The translations under genes and the position numbers were made by a program. DNA of 5,249 bases from Desulfobacterales bacterium (lineage in GTDB: Bacteria > Desulfobacterota > Desulfobacteria > Desulfobacterales > Desulfobacteraceae): the NCBI GenBank assembly GCA_022361535.1, contig JAKSAU010000340.1:1-5249 (forward strand). Reading direction: 5' to 3'. The notes below the pieces were generated by a model. The model was given only the letters and a program-made list of their open reading frames with translations, ran no database searches and was not told where the DNA came from. Below, one piece after another: positions 1 through 5,249 of the stretch. How positions within the stretch are numbered: the first letter of the stretch is position 1; every line of letters starts with the position of its first letter.

Positions 1-2030
1 ACATAGGACTGCATGGATTCCATTTCACGCATGTAGGAATCCATTTCCACAAATTGTGCGGTTAGGGTTTCATATTTTTTTTCTAATCTTTCGGTTTCTT
101 CTTCAATGGTCTCTTCTAAATTGGCGATTTTTTCATCAATGGCACCTGTTTCACTTTCGATGTATCCGCCAAACATGGTCAGGTCTCTTAAGTGATCGTT
201 GAGCAAATCTCCCATGCCCTCTGAGGTGTCATCTCCGATGAAAAATGCTTGAAGATCGTCAAAATTGCTGGATAGCGCTGTATCCAGAGTGGTTTCGTCA
301 ATACTTACAGTGCCGTCCTGATTAATTTCAAATCCCAGATCAAAAATTGTAGTGATACTACCGCCAGTATCCACTTCAGTTTGGAACACGGAAAGCAGTG
401 CACTCATCATCGTATCCACGGAACTGTATTTTGCAAGTGTACCCCAGGTTTCAGTATCCTCATCATAATCGTCGTTGGCGTCTATTTCTGCTATGAGATC
501 ATTGAACAGTGACACAATTGACGTAATGTTTTCTTTAATAGAATCGGTTTCTTGGCTTACCGTAATATTAGTCGTTCCTGTTTGGGTAAACGACATGCTC
601 ATGCCTGTAACTAAATCGCTCACTCCGGTGTTGCTTTGGCGCTGGTAAGAGATGCCGTCTACACTTACGAGCGCATTGAGGCTCGAACTTTGCGGGGTGA
701 TGGTCTGGTCTGCAGTAAATCCTAAAGCTGTTGCGGCAGTTGAGAATGGATCACTCCAGTTAAAGGTAACGCTGGAAAGAGCGCCTGCTTCGGAAATTTC
801 AAGCTTATTGGTTCCGCTGTTCCAGGATACCTGGTAATCTGCACCGTTTCCACTTGCAGCCGAGGCTTCTTCAAGGGCTGTTTCGACAGCGACTGCTAAT
901 TCTTCCCCATCATCGTATACACCAAAATCTGCCATGACAGCTGTGAGTGATGTGACGTTTCCGTTGGCATCTTCTTCTTGGAAGACGATATCAGTATTGT
1001 TGTCCGCCTGACGGATAACAATAGGGGTATCAAAGGACAGGCTATCTTCAGAGGTCATAGTAAAACCTGCCCCGTTCTGCTCAGTCATGGCCAGGTCTAC
1101 CAACGAGTTGGTAATAGTAATTCTGTTGTCTTCGCCGGTGTTGTCGGATTTTAGAACCAGTTGGTAAGGGTTGTCACCGTAACCTGTATTCACAACTGTA
1201 GCGGTAACCCCAGGATTATCTGAGTCGTCATTGATCTTGGTGGCCAAACTAGCAAGGCTGGTATCAGCTGTGATGCTCAAGGAGACTTCCGTATCTCCGA
1301 CCTTATAGGAAAAAGTGGCATCATCTGCATCAAAGCTAGCATCATCTGGCTCGACTGTAATCATTACCCTGTTATCTTCTCCGGTACCACCTGAAGTCGC
1401 TGCTACTTCAATATGATAAAGCCCGTCATCATCTGTGTAAACAGAAGCTGTGACATATGTGCCGCCGCTGCCGTCGTCATTAGCAGCGTCCGTATTAATT
1501 GCAGTCTCAAGGTCGCTTAAGGTGTATCCACCGATCCCACCTGTGATGGTGATAGTTTGCCGATCATCTCCATACCCGTATGCGATGGTCATCTCGTCGC
1601 CTTCGGCAAGAATAATATCGGTGTCGGCAATACCAGTCAGGGACTTCTGGCTGGTCGGTACATAAACGGTGTTGGTATCTGCTGCAAGTCCGTCTGAAAT
1701 AAAAGAGCTTTCGGTTGCCAGTCTTTCTACTTCAACTGCATATGAACCGGTTTCTGCACCGTCTGATGCGGACACAGTTAAGATCTCAGATGATACCGAT
1801 ACGTTACGGGCCAAAAAGTTGGAACTCAAGGATAGGGAAGAGGCATTTGATTTCATGTCAAGCAGAAGGCTGTTCAAAACATTGAATTCATCCTGGGTCG
1901 CCTGGTATTCTGTAACTTCGGTTTCTTTGGTCGTGATGCTGACCTCGTCAGCCTCACGTAGACTGTCAAGGATACCTTGTATATCAAGGCTTGACCCGAT
2001 TCCCAATGATGTTATTGTTCCTGAAGGCAT
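1..2030 (-). CDS. fliD: Flagellar filament cap protein FliD (HAP2), enlarged; C-terminus beyond the window
   Basis: Filament-capping protein: it sits at the distal tip of the flagellum and guides folding and insertion of exported flagellin. The frame is open over 676 codons from ATG 2030-2028 to base 1 with no stop, so only the extreme C-terminus is missing. Residues 9-105 match the FliD_N pattern (SLGIGSSLDIQGILDSL, then a heptad-like helix). Residues about 158-226 and 238-307 are two flagellin-IN-like beta modules, each ending in TGEDNR. Residues about 343-442 look like a third, ending in the typical ALGF. FliD_C starts near residue 452 (LVSVDGISYQRQSNTGVSDL) and ends in a charged coiled coil (631-676). 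E. coli FliD has about 470 residues, so the excess lies in the exposed middle domains. The start is supported by GGAG 8 nt upstream and a FliA promoter. It lies 156 bp downstream of the flagellin. The identification is secure; the assignment of the three middle modules is inference. Confidence 0.95.
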   Translation of the reverse strand, partial: MPSGTITSLGIGSSLDIQGILDSLREADEVSITTKETEVTEYQATQDEFNVLNSLLLDMKSNASSLSLSSNFLARNVSVSSEILTVSASDGAETGSYAVEVERLATESSFISDGLAADTNTVYVPTSQKSLTGIADTDIILAEGDEMTIAYGYGDDRQTITITGGIGGYTLSDLETAINTDAANDDGSGGTYVTASVYTDDDGLYHIEVAATSGGTGEDNRVMITVEPDDASFDADDATFSYKVGDTEVSLSITADTSLASLATKINDDSDNPGVTATVVNTGYGDNPYQLVLKSDNTGEDNRITITNSLVDLAMTEQNGAGFTMTSEDSLSFDTPIVIRQADNNTDIVFQEEDANGNVTSLTAVMADFGVYDDGEELAVAVETALEEASAASGNGADYQVSWNSGTNKLEISEAGALSSVTFNWSDPFSTAATALGFTADQTITPQSSSLNALVSVDGISYQRQSNTGVSDLVTGMSMSFTQTGTTNITVSQETDSIKENITSIVSLFNDLIAEIDANDDYDEDTETWGTLAKYSSVDTMMSALLSVFQTEVDTGGSITTIFDLGFEINQDGTVSIDETTLDTALSSNFDDLQAFFIGDDTSEGMGDLLNDHLRDLTMFGGYIESETGAIDEKIANLEETIEEETERLEKKYETLTAQFVEMDSYMREMESMQSY

Positions 2031-2037
2031 TGTTTTA

Positions 2038-2042
2038 TCTCC
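2038..2042 (-). promoter_or_regulatory. Ribosome binding site of fliD
   Basis: Read on the minus strand, GGAGA lies at 2042-2038. The GGAG core is followed by 8 nt before ATG 2030-2028. This is good spacing and supports the chosen start, which also gives the expected FliD N-terminus (MPSGTITSLGIGSS). Confidence 0.8.
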
Positions 2043-2067
2043 GTTTCCTAAGAAATCCTATGTATAC

Positions 2068-2094
2068 CTATCGGTAATTTTTGGTAAAACTTTA
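2068..2094 (-). promoter_or_regulatory. Sigma-28 (FliA) promoter of fliD
   Basis: On the minus strand, TAAAGTTT (2094-2087) is followed by an 11-nt spacer (2086-2076) and ACCGATAG (2075-2068). The enterobacterial FliA consensus is TAAAGTTT-N11-GCCGATAA, so the -35 element matches at all 8 positions and the -10 at 6 of 8, with exact spacing. Transcription would start near 2061, giving a leader of about 30 nt that ends in the fliD Shine-Dalgarno sequence. It lies just after the flagellin terminator, so fliD can be expressed separately as a late (class III) flagellar gene. Confidence 0.85.
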
Positions 2095-2100
2095 TATATA

Positions 2101-2157
2101 AATCATAAAAATAAAACGCTTCCAAAGCGGTATGTGTTTATCCCCCTTGGAAGCGTT
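2101..2157 (-). terminator. Rho-independent terminator of the flagellin gene
   Basis: AACGCTTCCAA (2115-2125) and TTGGAAGCGTT (2147-2157) form a perfect 11-bp inverted repeat around a 21-nt loop. Read on the minus strand, the hairpin begins 29 nt after the flagellin stop codon and its 3' arm runs directly into TTATTTTTATG. The inner loop has G-rich and C-rich sides that could pair a little further. The plus-strand side lacks an equally good T-tract, so the terminator acts in the flagellin direction. This fits a highly expressed monocistronic flagellin mRNA. Confidence 0.88.
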
Positions 2158-2186
2158 GAGCATATATGTCCTTTTATAATCTCATG

Positions 2187-5075
2187 TTACTGCAGCAGAC
2201 TCATGATATTCTCCGCAGATGCATTAGCCTGGGCCAAGGCATAGGAGCCTGTCTGAGCTAACAGAGACAGGTTGGAAAAAGTCATTGATTCCTCTGCAAA
2301 GTCAATATCCCTGATGGTGGACTCCGATGCCATAATATTGGTCTTTGTTATCGATAGATTGGCAATGGTCGAGGACAATTGGTTCTGGACCGAACCTAAA
2401 TCAGCCCGCGTTTCGTCAAGGGCTGCAAGGGCCGCATCTGCAATGCTGATAGCTCTTTGTGCACTCTCCGAATCCAGTACACTGATATCTGACAGATTAT
2501 AAGTTTCTACGTCACTTAAGCCAACGGTGCCGGCATTGGATGTATTCACTCCGAGAACAGATCCATCGATAATAACACTTCCTTCGGCCAGCATCATATC
2601 TTCAGAAAGGGTCGTATCGTCATCTACGTAGAGGTTTGATGTCAGTACGTCACCTGCTGATAGTTCAATTTCAGTAGCTGAAGCTCCATCAGTCGCCGTA
2701 TTAAGGACCATATCTTGTGCAAGCACCGTACCGGCAGCAAGTTCCGTACCTAAGGCGAGGATACTGCCGGCAGTCACACCCATGTCACTGTCAAGGGTTT
2801 CATCGTTGGCCAGGGTAATTGCACCACCGATAGTGGAACCTTCACCGAGAATACTACCGCTTTGCAGTGTGGAGCCGGCCGTCAATTCAGTCATTCTGTA
2901 GGTCGTAAGGTCCTGCGCTGTGTCATTGAGTGCACCACCCATGACATAGGTTCCGTTTCCAAGGGTTGTGCCGGCAATCAGCTTACTGCCGGCTGCAAGT
3001 TCTGATCCTGATTCAAGTGTCATATCATCTGCCATAGTGGAGGAAGCTAACGTAACTGTTGTACCGCCTGTGGGTACCACGGCTTGAGCACCATTAATAA
3101 AACCTGTAGTCAGAATGGAACCAGCCAATAGAGTACTTGCATCTTCGGCAAGGTTTGTTGCCAGTGATAGATCTTCTGACATAACTTGATCACCGACCAG
3201 TGTGTATGTGGCTCCACCATTAACTGTATCTCCAAACTCAATGGTACCTGAACTGGTGATTAATGTCGGGCCCTGGTAAGTAAAGGTCGCGGCAGAGGTG
3301 TCGAACAGTACAAGGGTGGATCCACCAGCTAAAAGACTGCCTTCCTGAATGACCATGGAACCACTAGTATCAGCCAGGTCATTGTTAAGGAGAATGTCGG
3401 CGGTGGTGGTGGCGCCGATACCAATGGCTCCGGAGCCATCGCTGGTATTGTAAGTAGCACCGATTTCAAATGTCGCACCCAACTGAGAACCGTTTGCCAA
3501 TATGGAACCAGCCTTGATTTCTGAGTTGTCAGTTGCGTCATAGACCAGCGTCATATCAGCGGCTAGGGTTACATCCCGTGTCAGTTCTACAGATGAAGCC
3601 AGGACATCCCCTACATTGTAAGTAATAACAGATCCTGAAGCCGATGACGTGAACTGAGTTGTCACAATGGTGCCTTTCCCCAAGGTTGAGAATTGTTCCA
3701 GAGTTGACCCTGCTGCCAGGAGCATGTCTTGTTCAAGAGTAACGACCCCGGTTCCAGATGAGGCAAAAGTACTCCCTGCCACAACAACCGAACCTCCCAG
3801 AACGGTCCCTTTAGCAATCTCAGTAGTGGGATAGAGTGTAGAACCGGCCATGATTTCATAGTCAAGCTGGGTTGAAGATATCGTGGATTCCACAAGAGCA
3901 TCCCCGCCCAGAATACTTCCTGCAGCTAAGTATGATCCTGTCGCGATCGTGGAACCTGCGGCAATGATGGAGTCGGAAACCGTTGTCATATCGCCAGCAA
4001 TGTCAATATCACCGCCCACTGCGCCTGCACCTATACCGTTAATCTGGAACTGGCTGACGCCACTCTGTGTTAATTCAAGGTAACCTATGGTGGTCATCTG
4101 GCCTGCTGTGCTTCCAAAAACACCTGAAATTCCACCTGTTACTTCAATAGCCCGGCCATCAAGGGAACGTATGGTCATTTTCCCATCAGCTGTAATGTAC
4201 GCTTCAACGCCTGTTTCTGACGATTTGCCGTTAATTGCAGTGACAAGGGCACCGTTGTTGTCATTGTCTTCTACCTGGATATCACCGATACTGACACCGT
4301 TAATGGCAAATTCGTCACCGGTTGTGCCGGCCTTGATGGCCGTGGTTGTGGTGGATTCAACAACTGCATTGGCGGATATACCCGTCACAGAAGTATACCT
4401 GTTGACTTCGTCTGCCAGGGCGCCCATGCTGTTGTCCCGGTCATTATTATATTGGACATCAATAGTGCTCAAAGTCAGTTCTTCGCCGGTGATTGAGCTT
4501 GTTATGGTCAGCTGGACTTCACCGCCGCTATCGCTTGAAAGGCTCAGGTTGGCCTGTGAAATATGGCCGATATTGCCTGATTCGGTTGAACCGATGGAGA
4601 TGCTTGCAGTTTCATTGGCAAAGGCCCCGATCTGGATTACTTTGTCTGAAAAAGCACCGGACAAAAGCTTTTGACCATTAAAGGATGTGGTCTTGGCAAT
4701 GGCATCCAACTCTTCCAAAAGTTTATCAATGTCATTTTGGATGGCCCTCCGGGTGTCCGTGGTCTGGCCGTCAGAGGCTGCTTGGATGGCTTTGGTTTTT
4801 ACAGTGTTGATAATGTTGATGGACTCCTGGAGTGCACCGTCTGCAGTCTGCACCATGGAGATACCATCATTGGCGTTACGCATTGCTTGGCCTATCCCTA
4901 AGGACTGTGCTTTGAGTGAGTCAGCAATGGCCATCCCGGATGAATCATCGGCTGCCTTGTTTATTCTCAGTCCTGTGGATAGCCGCTGAAGGGATTCGCT
5001 TAAAGCAGTATCGTTTGACACCATGCTACGATGGGCATTTAACGCGGCAATGTTGGTATTGATTTTTAAGGTCAT
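2187..5075 (-). CDS. fliC: Giant flagellin with about 500-residue glycine-hexad repeat insert
   Basis: Structural subunit of the flagellar filament, exported by the flagellar type III system and polymerised under the FliD cap. Complete: ATG 5075-5073, stop TAA 2189-2187, 962 residues. Residues 1-170 are the conserved N-terminal D0/D1 (INTNIAALNAHR; QRLSTGLRINKAADDSSGMA; RNANDGISMVQTADGAL). Residues about 188-315 hold two flagellin-IN modules, including AIKAGTTGDEFAINGV, closely resembling Campylobacter and Helicobacter flagellins. Residues about 356-860 are a low-complexity domain of L-x-x-G-[ST]-x hexads. Residues about 868-962 are the C-terminal D1/D0 (RADLGSVQNQLSSTIANLS; STIRDIDFAEES; ending in MSLLQ). 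Typical flagellins have about 300-600 residues. The protein has no Cys or Trp. It has its own sigma-54 promoter, Shine-Dalgarno sequence and terminator, so it is probably monocistronic. The symbol is generic; flaA or hag would serve equally. Identity as flagellin is certain; the role of the insert is not known. Confidence 0.97.
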   Translation of the reverse strand: MTLKINTNIAALNAHRSMVSNDTALSESLQRLSTGLRINKAADDSSGMAIADSLKAQSLGIGQAMRNANDGISMVQTADGALQESINIINTVKTKAIQAASDGQTTDTRRAIQNDIDKLLEELDAIAKTTSFNGQKLLSGAFSDKVIQIGAFANETASISIGSTESGNIGHISQANLSLSSDSGGEVQLTITSSITGEELTLSTIDVQYNNDRDNSMGALADEVNRYTSVTGISANAVVESTTTTAIKAGTTGDEFAINGVSIGDIQVEDNDNNGALVTAINGKSSETGVEAYITADGKMTIRSLDGRAIEVTGGISGVFGSTAGQMTTIGYLELTQSGVSQFQINGIGAGAVGGDIDIAGDMTTVSDSIIAAGSTIATGSYLAAGSILGGDALVESTISSTQLDYEIMAGSTLYPTTEIAKGTVLGGSVVVAGSTFASSGTGVVTLEQDMLLAAGSTLEQFSTLGKGTIVTTQFTSSASGSVITYNVGDVLASSVELTRDVTLAADMTLVYDATDNSEIKAGSILANGSQLGATFEIGATYNTSDGSGAIGIGATTTADILLNNDLADTSGSMVIQEGSLLAGGSTLVLFDTSAATFTYQGPTLITSSGTIEFGDTVNGGATYTLVGDQVMSEDLSLATNLAEDASTLLAGSILTTGFINGAQAVVPTGGTTVTLASSTMADDMTLESGSELAAGSKLIAGTTLGNGTYVMGGALNDTAQDLTTYRMTELTAGSTLQSGSILGEGSTIGGAITLANDETLDSDMGVTAGSILALGTELAAGTVLAQDMVLNTATDGASATEIELSAGDVLTSNLYVDDDTTLSEDMMLAEGSVIIDGSVLGVNTSNAGTVGLSDVETYNLSDISVLDSESAQRAISIADAALAALDETRADLGSVQNQLSSTIANLSITKTNIMASESTIRDIDFAEESMTFSNLSLLAQTGSYALAQANASAENIMSLLQ
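2550..3992 (-). repeat. Glycine-hexad protein repeat array in the flagellin surface domain
   Basis: Residues 362-842 contain about 26 copies of a hexad resembling L-[AG]-x-G-[ST]-x. Within runs the central glycines are exactly six residues apart: G374/380/386, G523/529, G579/585, G690/696/702/708, G734/740/746, G770/776/782 and G832/838. Runs are separated by 20-60 residue stretches rich in T, S, V and D. The motif fits the hexapeptide-repeat pattern of left-handed parallel beta-helices, although the runs are short. A larger unit starting with D-M-x-L recurs about eight times. At DNA level the copies have diverged, so this is not a recent tandem duplication. The domain should lie on the filament exterior; the fold is inference. 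Confidence 0.8.
4131..4514 (-). other. Flagellin-IN type D2 modules within the flagellin
   Basis: Residues about 188-315 of the flagellin hold two consecutive modules of the flagellin hook IN type. The first runs from VQLTITSSITGEELTLSTID to ISANAVV. The second contains AIKAGTTGDEFAINGVSIG, a short acidic loop, GALVTAING, TGVEAYI and MTIRSLDGRAIEVTGG. From memory, the second is very close to the D2 region of Campylobacter FlaA and Helicobacter pylori FlaA. It marks the last recognisable flagellin-family sequence before the repeat insert. Boundaries are approximate. Confidence 0.75.
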
Positions 5076-5083
5076 GGTGATTT

Positions 5084-5088
5084 CCTCC
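5084..5088 (-). promoter_or_regulatory. Ribosome binding site of the flagellin gene
   Basis: On the minus strand AGGGAGGAAA spans 5090-5081, with the core GGAGG at 5088-5084, 8 nt before the ATG. This strong site at ideal spacing is expected for one of the cell's most abundant proteins. It fixes the start at MTLKINTNIAALNAHR, the standard flagellin N-terminus. Confidence 0.9.
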
Positions 5089-5123
5089 CTGAAAGTATTT
5101 ATCCTTTTTTTCGGTAAAATAGA

Positions 5124-5146
5124 CCCTTTGTGGCTGGCCCAAAGGG
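5124..5146 (-). promoter_or_regulatory. Hairpin in the flagellin 5' untranslated region
   Basis: CCCTTTG (5124-5130) and CAAAGGG (5140-5146) form a perfect 7-bp inverted repeat around a 9-nt loop. It lies 13-35 nt downstream of the start site predicted from the sigma-54 promoter and 33 nt upstream of the Shine-Dalgarno core. No U-tract follows that would make it a clear terminator. It may stabilise the 5' end of the flagellin mRNA or take part in leader regulation. The repeat is directly visible; the function is inference. Confidence 0.55.
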
Positions 5147-5169
5147 AAATAATTTTAGGACCTTAAATT

Positions 5170-5186
5170 GGCAATTCCCGTGCCAA
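5170..5186 (-). promoter_or_regulatory. Sigma-54 (RpoN) promoter of the flagellin gene
   Basis: The minus strand reads TTGGCACGGGAATTGCC at 5186-5170. This matches the RpoN consensus TGGCACG-N4-TTGC at every defined base, with the -24 GG and -12 GC correctly spaced. The start of transcription is predicted near 5159, giving an 84-nt leader. Sigma-54 promoters need an AAA+ enhancer-binding activator such as FlrC, FleQ or FlgR. The 63 bp upstream (5187-5249) shows no binding site I can recognise, and enhancer sites may lie outside the window. Confidence 0.9.
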
Positions 5187-5249
5187 AAAGTGTCTCCAGG
5201 TTGGTATTTTCTATGAAAACAGTATGTTATGTGTATTTTGGGCGTTGGG

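Noticed and set aside
1669..2244. 191-codon open frame on the plus strand across the fliD start and the intergenic region
   Set aside because: It overlaps the fliD 5' end, the FliA promoter, the terminator and the flagellin stop, all well supported on the minus strand. The translation resembles no known protein.
3395..3415. Short GGT/GGC trinucleotide run that could be a slippage (phase-variable) tract
   Set aside because: Only three identical triplets (ACC on the coding strand), in frame and encoding Thr. This is too short, and a triplet change would not shift the frame.
3329..3901. Two short minus-strand frames (3329-3541 and 3662-3901) inside the flagellin
   Set aside because: They are out-of-frame readings of the repeat array. 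Their Leu-, Trp- and Pro-rich look comes from reading the Gly-Ser-Thr repeat codons in another phase.
2550..3992. DNA-level tandem repeats or CRISPR-like array
   Set aside because: The periodicity is in the protein. The underlying DNA has diverged between copies and shows no constant repeat and spacer lengths.
4087..4674. 195-codon open frame on the plus strand
   Set aside because: It lies wholly antisense to the flagellin. Its protein has no recognisable family and its codons are fixed by the conserved flagellin on the other strand. I saw no credible Shine-Dalgarno or promoter support.
5110..5145. Possible FliA promoter before the flagellin (TTTACCGAAAA resembling a -10 GCCGATAA)
   Set aside because: At the required distance upstream there is no TAAA-type -35 element (the sequence there is GCCA), and the site lies downstream of an excellent sigma-54 promoter.

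Overview
The window holds the filament part of a bacterial flagellar gene cluster. Two genes are read in the same direction on the minus strand: a very large flagellin (962 residues, complete) and, downstream of it, the filament-cap protein FliD (676 residues in the window, its last part beyond base 1). No credible gene lies on the plus strand. The long plus-strand open frames run antisense to these two genes.

The organism is probably a Gram-negative sulfate-reducer-type bacterium of the Desulfobacterota (Desulfobacteraceae-like), with Campylobacterota as the main alternative. The flagellin core (the region around residues 85-145, the two flagellin-IN modules and the C-terminal block ending in LL-Q) looks like flagellins of those two groups. 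Moderate GC content and strongly acidic secreted proteins suggest a marine or saline habitat. This placement comes from remembered family resemblance, not from a search.

Layout in the direction of transcription (right to left): (1) 5249-5076, a flagellin leader with a near-perfect sigma-54 -24/-12 promoter, a perfect 7-bp hairpin in the 5' untranslated region and a strong Shine-Dalgarno sequence. (2) 5075-2187, the flagellin. Its conserved D0/D1 ends and an IN-type D2 surround an insert of roughly 500 residues made of glycine-centred hexads of the type L-x-x-G-[ST]-x. (3) 2186-2031, an intergenic region with an 11-bp intrinsic terminator followed directly by a sigma-28 (FliA) promoter. (4) 2030-1, fliD, with FliD_N, about three IN-like modules and FliD_C.

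How they work together: the flagellin is exported through the flagellar type III apparatus and polymerises beneath the FliD cap, which stays at the filament tip. The terminator and the two different promoter classes indicate that the two genes are transcribed mainly as separate units. The flagellin would depend on RpoN plus an enhancer-binding activator, and fliD on FliA. The most unusual element is the repetitive, very acidic flagellin insert, which should form a large domain on the filament surface. FliD is also much longer than its enterobacterial relatives.
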